Source of the DNA: UBA7803 sp040219935
GTDB taxonomy: Bacteria > Pseudomonadota > Gammaproteobacteria > Pseudomonadales > Azotimanducaceae
Assembly: GCA_040219935.1 (NCBI GenBank)
Contig: JAVJUA010000063.1
Location: 124,001 to 188,000 of the forward strand
Length of the DNA: 64,000 nt
Reading direction: 5' to 3'
The notes under the pieces are model-generated. The model saw only the letters and a list, made by a program, of their open reading frames with translations, had not been told where the DNA came from and did no database searches. Positions 36,849 through 46,602 of this stretch are shown here, piece after piece; position 1 is the first letter of the stretch, and each line of letters starts with the position of its first letter. The position numbers and the translations under genes were made by a program.

Positions 36849-37780
36849 GCATGGACATTGCCGTGATCGGTTGTGGCGCCATGGGCTCCATCTACGCCGG
36901 GCTGCTGGCGGACGCGGGACATCGCGTCATCGCCATCGACACCAATGCGGCTCACGTGGCGGCCATTGCGCAGCACGGCCTGCGGGTGTCCGGTGCCAGC
37001 GGCGATCGTACCGTGCGCCTCGATGCCCACCTCGCACCGCCCCCCGGGCCGGTGGATCTGGTGATCGTCGCCGTCAAGGCCGCTCACGTCGGCAGTGCCG
37101 CTGCCTCGGCCCTGCCGCTGCTCGGTCCGGCGACCCGGGTGCTCACCATCCAGAACGGGCTTGGCGCCGCCGAGCAGGTCGCGGCCGCGGTCGGGCCGGA
37201 TCGCCTGCTCGTGGGGGTGGCCCAGGGCTTCGGCGCGTCGCTGCCGGCGCCCGGCCACGCCCACCACAACGACATGAAGGCCATCCGCATGGGTGCCTAT
37301 GCCGGCCTCGACGCGGATGCTGCGGCGCAGGTGGCCGGGGTCTGGCGTGAGGCCGGGTTCGACGCCGCGGCGGTGGCCGACATCCTGGCCATGCAGTGGC
37401 AGAAGCTGATCTGCAACGTCGCCTACAGCGCGCCCTGCGCGCTCACCGGCCTCACCGTCGGCGAGATGATGGACGACCCGGAAGCCGGTCCGGTGAGCCG
37501 GGCGGCCGCCCGCGAAGCATGGACGGTGGCGAACGCGCTCGGCGTGGCGATTGCGGTGGACGATCCGGTGGCGCTGGTGCGTGATTTCGCGGCGCGGATG
37601 CCGCATGCCAAACCCTCGGTGCTGCTGGACATCGAAGCCGGCCGGGTCAGTGAGGTGGCGGTGATCAACGGCGCCGTGCCGCGGGAGGGCGCCAAGGTCT
37701 CGGTAGCGGCGCCGGTGAACGCAGCGCTCACCGGGCTGGTGCAGGCGCTGGAGCGCCGGGCGTCCGCCCGCCGGGGTTGA
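36845..37780 (+). CDS. Ketopantoate reductase (PanE/ApbA) family dehydrogenase
   Basis: 311-residue NADPH-dependent 2-hydroxyacid-type dehydrogenase. The Rossmann motif VIGCGAMGSIYAGLL is at 7-21, IQNGLGAAEQVAAAVG follows, and the C-terminal domain includes KLICNVAYSAPCALTG (catalytic Lys) and KPSVLLDIEAGR. The start overlaps the stop of the tartrate dehydratase-like gene (ATGA). It may therefore act on a keto acid made by that enzyme rather than in pantothenate synthesis. Many genomes carry several such paralogues. Confidence 0.85.
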   Translation: MSMDIAVIGCGAMGSIYAGLLADAGHRVIAIDTNAAHVAAIAQHGLRVSGASGDRTVRLDAHLAPPPGPVDLVIVAVKAAHVGSAAASALPLLGPATRVLTIQNGLGAAEQVAAAVGPDRLLVGVAQGFGASLPAPGHAHHNDMKAIRMGAYAGLDADAAAQVAGVWREAGFDAAAVADILAMQWQKLICNVAYSAPCALTGLTVGEMMDDPEAGPVSRAAAREAWTVANALGVAIAVDDPVALVRDFAARMPHAKPSVLLDIEAGRVSEVAVINGAVPREGAKVSVAAPVNAALTGLVQALERRASARRG

Positions 37781-37804
37781 GTCGGAAAGAGTCGAGGGAG
37801 CGTC

Positions 37805-38170
37805 ATGACCATCTTGGACGAGTTCAGGGAAGTGGACTGGTGCCGCCGCCAGGCGATGATCGATGGCGACGCCGCCGCGCTGGGGCGGCTGCTGGCCGAT
37901 GAGCTGATCTGGACCCATTCTTCGGGCAGAACGGACGACAAGGTCAGCCTGCTGCACCGCATCGAATCCAAGGCCGCGGTCTATCTGGCGCTGGAACCGG
38001 TGGACGACGTCGCGTCCCTGCACGGCGACATCGTGGTCCATCACGGCATCCTGGAGGGCCGGGTGGCGGTCGATGGCCAGGAGCGGGCGCTGCGCAACCG
38101 CTTCCTCAGCGTCTGGAAGCTGACGGGCGGCGCGTTCACCCTGCTGGCATGGCAGTCGACGGGGCTCTGA
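37805..38170 (+). CDS. NTF2-like (SnoaL/DUF4440) protein
   Basis: 121-residue small alpha+beta-barrel protein. FREVDWCRRQAMIDGDAAALGRLLADELIWTHSSGR is the typical N-terminal helix pair and first strand, and the protein ends with FLSVWKLTGGAFTLLAWQST. Family members bind or isomerise small hydrophobic molecules, and the reaction here is unknown. It lies 24 bases after the ketopantoate reductase-like gene and is probably its operon partner. Confidence 0.78.
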   Translation: MTILDEFREVDWCRRQAMIDGDAAALGRLLADELIWTHSSGRTDDKVSLLHRIESKAAVYLALEPVDDVASLHGDIVVHHGILEGRVAVDGQERALRNRFLSVWKLTGGAFTLLAWQSTGL

Positions 38171-38188
38171 CGCCGCGGGCATGCTGAC

Positions 38189-38208
38189 ACGCAACCTTTG
38201 GGTTGCGT
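38189..38208. promoter_or_regulatory. Operator-like palindrome 1 of the SRPBCC-arsR operon
   Basis: ACGCAACC and GGTTGCGT flank a TTTG centre, a perfect 8-bp dyad. It shares the core GCAACC-N4-GGTTGC with a second copy centred 46 bases downstream. The dyad length fits a winged-helix ArsR dimer. Confidence 0.65.
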
Positions 38209-38235
38209 TAGCGTCGCGGCAGGCGTAGGCTGCAT

Positions 38236-38253
38236 GGCAACCTCCCGGTTGCC
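38236..38253. promoter_or_regulatory. Operator-like palindrome 2 of the SRPBCC-arsR operon
   Basis: GGCAACC and GGTTGCC flank a TCCC centre, a perfect 7-bp dyad ending 14 bases before the chosen SRPBCC start codon. It has the same GCAACC-N4-GGTTGC core as copy 1. Bound ArsR would cover the ribosome-binding and promoter-proximal region, consistent with autorepression. Confidence 0.65.
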
Positions 38254-38267
38254 TGATGGAGCAGACC

Positions 38268-38714
38268 ATGGCCGATCGCATCGAGAAGACCATCGACCTC
38301 GCGGCCCCGGTATCGCGGGTGTGGCGGGCGCTGACCGATCACGAGGAGTTCGGTGCCTGGTTTCGCGTTGCGCTGGACGGGCCCTTCGAACTGGGCAAGG
38401 TCACCCGGGGCAAGGTCACCTATCCGGGTTTCGAGCACCTGCCTTGGCAGGCTCGGGTGGAGGAGATCGAGCCCGAGCGGCTGTTCGCATTCACCTGGCC
38501 GCAGTACGACGTCGACAACGACGTCGACTATGCCGACGCGCCCTGGACCCGGGTGGAGTTCCGCCTCGAGCCCAGTGCCCGTGGCACCCGCCTGACCATC
38601 GTCGAGTCCGGCTTCGAGGCGCTGCCGGAAGGGCCGCGCGCGACCTTCCTGCGCAGCAACGATGAAGGCTGGACCGCCCAGACTGCCAACATCCGGGATC
38701 ATGTCGAGGGCTGA
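38268..38714 (+). CDS. SRPBCC (AHSA1/START-like) domain protein
   Basis: 148-residue protein with the SRPBCC ligand-binding fold. IEKTIDLAAPVSRVWRALTDHEEFGAWFR opens the domain, and GFEALP with the C-terminal NDEGWTAQTANIRDHVEG closes it. AHSA1-type proteins encoded with an ArsR regulator are common and may bind a hydrophobic signal or xenobiotic; the ligand is unknown. I choose the ATG at 38268, preceded by TGGAGC; an ATG at 38256 adds four residues. It overlaps arsR by 14 bases. Confidence 0.85.
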   Translation: MADRIEKTIDLAAPVSRVWRALTDHEEFGAWFRVALDGPFELGKVTRGKVTYPGFEHLPWQARVEEIEPERLFAFTWPQYDVDNDVDYADAPWTRVEFRLEPSARGTRLTIVESGFEALPEGPRATFLRSNDEGWTAQTANIRDHVEG

Positions 38715-39051
38715 GGCGGCGCGCGCCGGCACGACCGCCGTTGCCGACGCCGCCCCGGTGTTCGCCGCCCTCGGCGATGCCACGCGCCTGGGCCTGATCC
38801 GCCGGCTTTGCGACGGCGGCCCGCAGTCCATCGTCGCCCTGTCCGCCGGCTTCGGGCTCTCCCGCCAGGCCGTGACCAAGCACCTGCGGGTGCTGGCGCG
38901 GGCCGGCCTGGTGGCGGCGGATGCGGTAGGGCGGGAGCGCCGCTACCGGCTGACGCCGCAGCGCCTGACCGCGGCCCGCGCCTTCCTCGAGGCCGTTGAC
39001 GCACAGTGGGACGACGCGCTGGCCCGTCTGCAGGCGCACGTGGAGCGGTAG
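38701..39051 (+). CDS. ArsR-family transcriptional regulator
   Basis: 116-residue winged-helix repressor. FAALGDATRLGLIRRL is the typical first helix, and the recognition helix is LSRQAVTKHLRVLARAGLV. There is no cysteine pair of the metal-sensing ArsR/SmtB kind, so a metal signal is unlikely; the SRPBCC partner may be the signal-binding component. The ATG lies inside the end of the SRPBCC gene, so both are translated together. The two GCAACC-N4-GGTTGC dyads upstream are its probable operators. Confidence 0.9.
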   Translation: MSRAEAARAGTTAVADAAPVFAALGDATRLGLIRRLCDGGPQSIVALSAGFGLSRQAVTKHLRVLARAGLVAADAVGRERRYRLTPQRLTAARAFLEAVDAQWDDALARLQAHVER

Positions 39052-39061
39052 GCGGCGGCGT

Positions 39062-40291
39062 TCAGAACAGCACGCGCGCCCGGATGGTTTCCGGCACCGC
39101 ACGCAGGGCGTCGAGCACGGGGCCCGAGTAGTCGGTCTCGATGTCGATCACCACGTAGCCGATCTCGGCATTGGTCTGCAGGTACTGGCCGGTGACGTTC
39201 ACCACCTGTTCGGAGAGCACCCGGTTGATGGCCGACAGCACGCCCGGCACATTCCTGTGGATGTGCAGCAGCCGGTGCTGGCCCGGGTGCTCGGGCAGCG
39301 CCACCTCGGGGAAGTTGACGGCCGACAGGGTCGAGCCGTTGTCGCTGTAGCGGATCAGCTTCTCCGCCACTTCGAAACCGATGTTCTCCTGGGCCTCCTG
39401 GGTGCTGCCGCCGACGTGGGGGGTGAGGATGACGTTGGGCATGCCGACCAGCGGTGAGGCGAAGGTCTCGTCGTTCGACTTCGGCTCCTTCGGGAACACG
39501 TCGATGGCCGCACCCAGCAGGGCGCCGGACTCGAGCCGCGCCGCCAGGGCGTCCAGGTCCACCACGTCGCCGCGGGAGGCGTTGATCAGCACGGCCTCGG
39601 GTTTCATCTTCGCCAGCGCGGCGGCGTCCATCAGGTTGCGCGTGCGCGGCGTCGCCGGCACGTGCAGGGTCACCACGTCGGCGCTGCAGAGCAGCTCGTC
39701 CAGGCTCTCCACCTGCCGGGCGTTGCCCAGGTTCAGCTTCTTCACCACGTCGTAGAAGATCACCTGCATGCCGAGCCCCTCGGCCAGCACGCCGAGCTGC
39801 GCGCCGATGTTGCCGTAGCCCACCACGCCCAGGGTCTTGCCGCGCACCTCGTAGCTCGACTTGGCCGTCTTCTGCCACTCGCCGCGATGCATGGCCATAC
39901 TTTTGGCCGGAACCCCGCGCAGCAGCAGGATGGCCTCCGCCAGCACCAGTTCGGCGACGCTGCGGGTGTTGGAGAACGGCGCGTTGAACACCGGCACCCC
40001 GGCCCGGGTGGCGGCGCCCAGGTCTACCTGGTTGGTGCCGATGCAGAAGCAGCCGACGGCCATCAGCCGCCGGGCGGCGGCGATGGCGGCGGCGTCGAGC
40101 TGGGTACGCGAGCGGATGCCGAGCATGTGCACGTCGTCCAGCGCCGCCGCCAGCTCGTCACCCTGCAGGGCCTGGCCGAGCGCGGTGACGTTGCCGTAGC
40201 CGGCCTGGCGCAGGTGGTCCACGGCGGACGGGTGCACGCCCTCCAGCAGCAGGATCCTGATCTTGTCGCGGTCGAAGGAGGTCTGGCGCAC
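39062..40291 (-). CDS. serA: D-3-phosphoglycerate dehydrogenase
   Basis: 409-residue SerA of the E. coli type, first step of serine synthesis, also able to reduce 2-oxoglutarate to D-2-hydroxyglutarate. The NAD motif GKTLGVVGYGNIGAQLG, the HVGGSTQEAQENIG catalytic histidine region and a C-terminal ACT domain (GVLSAINRVLSEQVVNVTGQ, ending GYVVIDIET) are present; the ACT domain gives serine feedback. The length equals that of E. coli SerA. It converges with arsR 10 bases away and is divergent from the Rieske gene. Confidence 0.95.
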   Translation of the reverse strand: MRQTSFDRDKIRILLLEGVHPSAVDHLRQAGYGNVTALGQALQGDELAAALDDVHMLGIRSRTQLDAAAIAAARRLMAVGCFCIGTNQVDLGAATRAGVPVFNAPFSNTRSVAELVLAEAILLLRGVPAKSMAMHRGEWQKTAKSSYEVRGKTLGVVGYGNIGAQLGVLAEGLGMQVIFYDVVKKLNLGNARQVESLDELLCSADVVTLHVPATPRTRNLMDAAALAKMKPEAVLINASRGDVVDLDALAARLESGALLGAAIDVFPKEPKSNDETFASPLVGMPNVILTPHVGGSTQEAQENIGFEVAEKLIRYSDNGSTLSAVNFPEVALPEHPGQHRLLHIHRNVPGVLSAINRVLSEQVVNVTGQYLQTNAEIGYVVIDIETDYSGPVLDALRAVPETIRARVLF

Positions 40292-40460
40292 GGTCTCGGG
40301 TCCGGTGTCGGAAGGGCGCGTAGTCTAGCAAGCGCGCCGGCCAGCGCGGCGAAATCGGCCCAACCCGGCCATGAGCCGCTTTCAACGTGGCGCCGCGCCG
40401 GAGGGTATAGTGGGGCCGTCCAGGCGAGACCGGCTGCCCGTCAGGCCGGGTGGAGGATGC

Positions 40461-41627
40461 GTGCGCCACGAGGTACAGGTCGAGATCATCCGCGAACTGC
40501 TCGGCCAGCTCGACGCCGGGGTGAACGCCGATGCCGGCGGCATCCGCCGCTGCCCGGCCAGCACCTACATCTGCCCGGAGCGGGCCCGCCAGGAGTGGAA
40601 CACCTTCTTCCGCGGCCACCCGCAGCTGCTGGCCCTGACCGGCGACCTGCCGGCGCCGGGCAGCTTCGTCACCTCCGACGACCTGGGCATGCCGATCCTG
40701 ATCACGCGCGACCAGGGCGGCCGGGTGCGCGCCTTCCACAATGCCTGCCGCCACCGCGGCGCGGTGGTGGAGCACGCGCGCCGCGGCAGCAAGTCGCGCT
40801 TCTCCTGCCAGTTCCACGCCTGGACCTACGACAGCGGCGGCGCCCTGGTGGGCGTGCCCATGGCAGAGCAGTTCGGTGACTTCGACCGGACGTGCCGCGG
40901 CCTGATCGAGCTGCCGGCGCTGGAGCGCTACGGCTTCGTCTGGGTGCACCCCGACCCGGCGGGCGAGATCGATGGCGAGGCGCTGTTCGAGGGCGTGGCC
41001 GACGACTTCGCGCACTGGGGCTTCGAGCGCTACGTGTTCGGCGCCGAGCAGACGCTCGACATGCGCCACAACTGGAAGCTGGCGACGGACACCTTCGGCG
41101 AGACCTACCACTTCAAGCGCCTGCACCGCGACACCCTGGCCAACGACTTCCACGGCGACGTGCTCTCCTACCGCCCCTACCAGCGCAACCACCGTATGGT
41201 GCTGTGCCTGAAGGGCATTGATCAGCTGCGCGGCCGGCCGGAGTCGGAGTGGCACCTGGCCCACACTGGCTTCCCCGTCTACTTCCTGTTCCCCAATGTG
41301 GTGGTGAACGTCAGCGACCGCCGCATCGCCGTGGTGCGGGTCTATGCCGACCCGGACGACCCGGGGCACTCGATTTCCCAAGTCGGCTACTACTTCCACC
41401 CCGACGCCCTGGCCGAACACCCGGACACCGTGGCCGAGTTCTCCGAGGGCTTCACCCGGGTGGTGGCCCACGAGGACTACGCTCTGGCCGAGACCACCCA
41501 GCGCTCGCTGCAGTCGGGGCTGGAACGCGAGGTGCTGTTCGGCCGCAATGAGCCGCCGCTGCACCACTACCACGACACCTTCCGGCGCGAGCTGGGGCTG
41601 CCGCCGCTGCCGCTGCTGAACGCCTGA
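40461..41627 (+). CDS. Rieske non-heme iron oxygenase, alpha subunit type (first)
   Basis: 388-residue aromatic-ring-hydroxylating-type oxygenase. The [2Fe-2S] Rieske ligands are C96 and H98 (CRHRG) and C116 and H119 (CQFHAW). The mononuclear iron site is in NWKLATDTFGETYHFKRLH, with H217 and H222. The start is the GTG at 40461, with GGAGGA just upstream; the longer open frame crosses the serA promoter region. No beta subunit, ferredoxin or reductase gene is adjacent, so partners must be encoded elsewhere. The substrate is unknown (aromatic, sterol or quaternary amine are all possible). It splits the serA and D-2-hydroxyglutarate dehydrogenase genes. Confidence 0.9.
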   Translation: MRHEVQVEIIRELLGQLDAGVNADAGGIRRCPASTYICPERARQEWNTFFRGHPQLLALTGDLPAPGSFVTSDDLGMPILITRDQGGRVRAFHNACRHRGAVVEHARRGSKSRFSCQFHAWTYDSGGALVGVPMAEQFGDFDRTCRGLIELPALERYGFVWVHPDPAGEIDGEALFEGVADDFAHWGFERYVFGAEQTLDMRHNWKLATDTFGETYHFKRLHRDTLANDFHGDVLSYRPYQRNHRMVLCLKGIDQLRGRPESEWHLAHTGFPVYFLFPNVVVNVSDRRIAVVRVYADPDDPGHSISQVGYYFHPDALAEHPDTVAEFSEGFTRVVAHEDYALAETTQRSLQSGLEREVLFGRNEPPLHHYHDTFRRELGLPPLPLLNA

Positions 41628-41695
41628 CGCTCCAGCGGCGGAACGGCGCCGCCCGAGACGCTACACTAGCGCCCCCCGAAGCCACCGACGCCGCC

Positions 41696-43060
<1,365 letters not shown>

Positions 43061-43090
43061 GCCGGCGCCGGCGTTAGCCCACCGGGCCCC

Positions 43091-43678
43091 TCAACCGTGC
43101 TTGCCCGCCGTCCAGCCGTGGCCGCCGAGCTCGGCGGCGGCGAACGCCTTCGGCCCGTCTTCCAGCGTCGTCGCCATGGTGTCGTTCCAGCGATTGAGGA
43201 ATCCGAACAGGGCGATCACGGCCACCAGCTCGACGATCTGGCGCGGGCTGAAGTGATCGGCCAGGGCGGCCATGTGCTCCGCCTCCACCGCGTTCGGCAC
43301 CATGCCGGCGTGGGCGGCCACCCGCAGCGCGGCCCGCTCGGCGTCGCTGAACAGCGGGCTCGTCTCATACTCGAAGGCGGCCTGGATCTTCTCCGCCTCG
43401 ACGCCGACCCGATGGGCGACGTGGGACGTGTGCGCCTGGCAGTAGCGGCAGCCGGCGGCGTTGCTCACCACGAACGCCACGAGCTGCTTCAGCCCCCGGT
43501 CCAGCTCGCCACCGCCCAGCACCGTGCCGCCCAGGCCGCCGAAGGCCTGCAGCAGCTCGGGCCAGTGGGCCATGGTCAGCATGCTCGTCGGCACGAAGCC
43601 CATGCCGGCCTCCACGCCTTTCAGAATGGCCTCCAGCGCACCGAGCTGGTCCCGGGGCACGGTGGGGATGTGGGTCAT
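43091..43678 (-). CDS. Carboxymuconolactone decarboxylase/AhpD-family peroxidase-related protein
   Basis: 195-residue all-helical protein with the AhpD signature C77-x-x-C80 followed by H83 (AGCRYCQAHTSH). The second helical half contains ELVAVIALFGFLNRWNDTMAT. Such proteins act as thiol-dependent peroxidases or, without clear evidence here, decarboxylases. It starts 4 bases after the YghU-like gene, so glutathione-linked detoxification is a reasonable joint role. It converges with the D-2-hydroxyglutarate dehydrogenase gene. Confidence 0.85.
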   Translation of the reverse strand: MTHIPTVPRDQLGALEAILKGVEAGMGFVPTSMLTMAHWPELLQAFGGLGGTVLGGGELDRGLKQLVAFVVSNAAGCRYCQAHTSHVAHRVGVEAEKIQAAFEYETSPLFSDAERAALRVAAHAGMVPNAVEAEHMAALADHFSPRQIVELVAVIALFGFLNRWNDTMATTLEDGPKAFAAAELGGHGWTAGKHG

Positions 43679-43682
43679 GGCT

Positions 43683-44540
43683 TCATTCCGGGCCGAAGTC
43701 GGCGGCGCTGTGGCGCTCGGGCATCTGCTTGTCTTCCGGCCCCCACACCCGGTTCACCCGCTGGCCGCGGCGCACGGCGGGGCGGGACTGGAAGTCGTCG
43801 GCCCAGCGGCGCACGTGGGTGTAGCTCTCCACGTCCAGGAACTCGCCGGCCTCGTACAGCTTGCCCTGGGCCAGGGCCCCGTACCACGGGCAGGTGGCCA
43901 TGTCGGCGATGGTGTACTCGTCGCCGGCCAGCCACTGGTTGTCCGCCAGACGCTGATTGAGCACATCGAGCTGGCGCTTCGCCTCCATGGTGTAGCGGTC
44001 GATGGGGTACTTCATCTTGGTGGGCGCGTAGGCATAGAAGTGACCGAAGCCGCCGCCGAGATAGGGGGCGCTGCCCATCTGCCAGAACAGCCACGACACT
44101 GTTTCGGCGCGCGTCGCCGGGTCGGTGGGCAGGAAGGCGCCGAACTTCTCGGCCAGGTAAACGAGAATCGCGCCGGATTCGAACACGCGAATGGGCTTGG
44201 ATCCGCTGTGGTCGGCGAGCGCCGGAATCTTCGAGTTCGGGTTGATGGCCACGAAGCCGCTGCCGAACTGATCGCCGTCGCCGATCTTGATCAGCCAGGC
44301 GTCGTACTCGGCGCCGCTGTGGCCGGCCGCCAGCAGCTCTTCCAGCATCACCGTGGCCTTGACGCCGTTGGGCGTGGCCAGTGAGTAGAGCTGCAGCGGG
44401 TGCTTGCCCACCGGCAGTTCCTTCTCATGGGTGGCGCCGGCGATCGGGCGGTTGATGTTGGCGAAGCGGCCGCCGTTGTCCTTGTCCCAGGTCCAGACCT
44501 TCGGCGGCTCGTAGCCGGGGGGCGTGTTCGATTCGCTCAC
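43683..44540 (-). CDS. yghU: Glutathione S-transferase, YghU/disulfide-reductase type
   Basis: 285-residue nu-class GST. KVWTWDKDNGGRFANINRP, THEKELPVGKHPLQLYSLATPNG, RIGDGDQF-like KIGDGDQFGSGF and PIRVFESGAILVYLAEKFG closely track E. coli YghU, a glutathione-dependent disulfide-bond reductase and peroxidase. I choose the GTG at 44540, with GAGG nine bases upstream. The ATG at 44606 would add 22 basic residues not seen in the family and would cross the divergent DUF839 promoter. It is co-transcribed with the AhpD-like gene. Confidence 0.9.
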   Translation of the reverse strand: MSESNTPPGYEPPKVWTWDKDNGGRFANINRPIAGATHEKELPVGKHPLQLYSLATPNGVKATVMLEELLAAGHSGAEYDAWLIKIGDGDQFGSGFVAINPNSKIPALADHSGSKPIRVFESGAILVYLAEKFGAFLPTDPATRAETVSWLFWQMGSAPYLGGGFGHFYAYAPTKMKYPIDRYTMEAKRQLDVLNQRLADNQWLAGDEYTIADMATCPWYGALAQGKLYEAGEFLDVESYTHVRRWADDFQSRPAVRRGQRVNRVWGPEDKQMPERHSAADFGPE

Positions 44541-44655
44541 GAAAGACCTCGCTGTGTCGATGTAGGGGGCCGCGGCGCGGCGTCGAATCCGGCACTGTGT
44601 TGCCATGCCGCCGCGCAGTCAACATCATGGGGCCGCAATCCATCGCGAGGCAGCC

Positions 44656-46596
44656 ATGCGCGACGACGACGGCTCCGTGAATCCCCGCGTGCCCGCGGGC
44701 GTAGAGACCCTGGGCGATCTGATCGCCCGGCGCCTGTCCCGGCGCGGCTTCCTGCAGGGGTCTCTGGCCGTGGGGGTGGTGGCCGGCCTGGGGCCGCTGG
44801 CAGGGTGCGACGCCGAGTCTGGGGCCGCCGATGCCGGGGCTGCATCGGCCGCCCCCACCGAGCCGCGCTACCGGTTCCAGGAGATCGCCCGGGGCTCCGA
44901 CGAGACCCACCATGTGCCTGCCGGCTACCGCGCCGACGTGCTGGTGCGCTGGGGCGATCCGCTGTTCGCCGACGCGCCGCCGTTCGACCCGGCCGCCCAG
45001 ACCGCGGCGGCCCAGGCCCGCCAGTTCGGCTACAACTGCGACTTCGTCGGCTTCGTGCCGCTGCCGCCCGCCGCCGACGGTGCGCCCCGCGGCCTGCTCT
45101 GCGTGAACCACGAGTACACGTCCACGGCGCTGATGCTGCCCGGTGTGGCCGCCGGCTATCCGGCATCGATGACGGTGGAACTGTGTGCGGTGGAGATGGC
45201 CGCCCACGGTGGCAGCGTGGTGGAGATCGCCCACCGCGACGGCACCTGGCGGCCGGTGACCGATTCCCCGCTGAACAGGCGGATCATGGCCGACGGCACG
45301 CCGATGACGTTCACCGGTCCCGCCGCCGGCAGCCCGCGTCTGGCCACCGCCGCCGACCCCACGGGCGCGCGGGGCTCGGGCACGCTGAACAACTGCGCCG
45401 GCGGCATCACCCCCTGGGGCACCTACCTCATGGCCGAGGAGAACTTCCACGGCTACTTCCGGGGCGAGGTGCCCGACGGCCACGCCGAGGCGGACAACCA
45501 CGCGCGCTACGGCGTGCCCGCCGGCTGGTTTCAGTGGGGCCGCCACCGCGCCGACTTCGACGTCGGCCGCGAGCCCAACGCCCCCAACCGCTGGGGCTGG
45601 GTGGTGGAGGTGGACGTGATGGACCCGGCGTCGACGCCGAACAAGCGCACGGCCCTCGGCCGCTTCAAGCACGAGGGCGCCGAGACCGTGCTCGCGCCGG
45701 ACGGCCGGGTGGTGGTGTACATGGGCGACGACGAGCGCTTCGAATACGTCTACAAGTTTGTCACCGACGGCCGCTACGACCCAAAGGACCGGGCGGCCAA
45801 CCTCGATCTGCTCGATCACGGCACCCTGTACGTGGCCCGCTTCGCCGACGACGGCACCCTGGCCTGGCTGCCGCTGGTGCACGGGCAGGGGCCGCTCACC
45901 GCGGCCAACGGCTTCGCCTCTCAGGCCGACGTGGTGATCGAGGCGCGCCGCGCCGCCGACCTGCTGGACGCCACGCCCATGGACCGCCCGGAGGACGTGG
46001 AGGCCCAGCCCGGCACCGGGCGTGCCTACGTGATGCTCACCAACAACAGCGAGCGCAAGGCCAGCGAGGTGAACGCGGCCAACCCGCGCCCCAACAACAC
46101 CTTCGGCCACATCGTCGAGATCACGGCGGCGAACGGCGACCACGCCGCCAGCACCGCGCGCTGGGAGATCCTGGTGCGCTGCGGCGACCCGGCGCTGCCC
46201 GCGTTCGGCGCCTTGTGGAACCCGGCTACCAGCGCCGACGGCTGGTTCGGCAGCCCGGACAACTGCGCCTTCGACCCGGCCGGACGGTTGTGGGTGGCGA
46301 CGGACGGCAACGAGACCACCGGTGCCGCCGACGGGCTGTGGGGGGTGGAGACCGACGGGCCGCTGCGCGGCACCGGCTACGCCTTCTTCCGCGCGCCGGT
46401 GGGGGCCGAGGTCTGCGGGCCGCGCTTCACGCCCGATGGCGCCACCCTGTTCGTCGCCGTGCAGCACCCGGGCGACGGCGTTCGCGCCACCTTTGAGGCG
46501 CCCACCACCCGCTGGCCCGACTTCGACGCGACCATGCCGCCGCGGCCGAGCGTGCTGGCCATCCGCCGCGACGACGGCGGCCCCGTCGGAGGCTAG
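44656..46596 (+). CDS. DUF839/PhoX-like Tat-exported protein
   Basis: 646-residue protein of the DUF839 (PhoX-like) family, beta-propeller enzymes that include Ca/Fe-dependent alkaline phosphatases. The Tat signal is S28-R29-R30-G-F-L. It is followed by LAGC, with C51 as a possible lipidation site, so a Tat-exported lipoprotein is likely. LLCVNHEYT, GTLNNCAGGITPWGTYLMAEEN, VVEVDVMDP and NNTFGHIVEI are family hallmarks. The ATG at 44656 is chosen over 44605. It is 6 bases from the monooxygenase gene, an unusual partner; no Pho box was recognised upstream. Confidence 0.85.
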   Translation: MRDDDGSVNPRVPAGVETLGDLIARRLSRRGFLQGSLAVGVVAGLGPLAGCDAESGAADAGAASAAPTEPRYRFQEIARGSDETHHVPAGYRADVLVRWGDPLFADAPPFDPAAQTAAAQARQFGYNCDFVGFVPLPPAADGAPRGLLCVNHEYTSTALMLPGVAAGYPASMTVELCAVEMAAHGGSVVEIAHRDGTWRPVTDSPLNRRIMADGTPMTFTGPAAGSPRLATAADPTGARGSGTLNNCAGGITPWGTYLMAEENFHGYFRGEVPDGHAEADNHARYGVPAGWFQWGRHRADFDVGREPNAPNRWGWVVEVDVMDPASTPNKRTALGRFKHEGAETVLAPDGRVVVYMGDDERFEYVYKFVTDGRYDPKDRAANLDLLDHGTLYVARFADDGTLAWLPLVHGQGPLTAANGFASQADVVIEARRAADLLDATPMDRPEDVEAQPGTGRAYVMLTNNSERKASEVNAANPRPNNTFGHIVEITAANGDHAASTARWEILVRCGDPALPAFGALWNPATSADGWFGSPDNCAFDPAGRLWVATDGNETTGAADGLWGVETDGPLRGTGYAFFRAPVGAEVCGPRFTPDGATLFVAVQHPGDGVRATFEAPTTRWPDFDATMPPRPSVLAIRRDDGGPVGG

Positions 46597-46602
46597 AGCG
46601 CC

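Noticed and set aside
43061..43072. GCCGGCGCCGGC palindrome between convergent genes as terminator
   Set aside because: It has no loop space or T run, and such GC palindromes are expected by chance in this composition.
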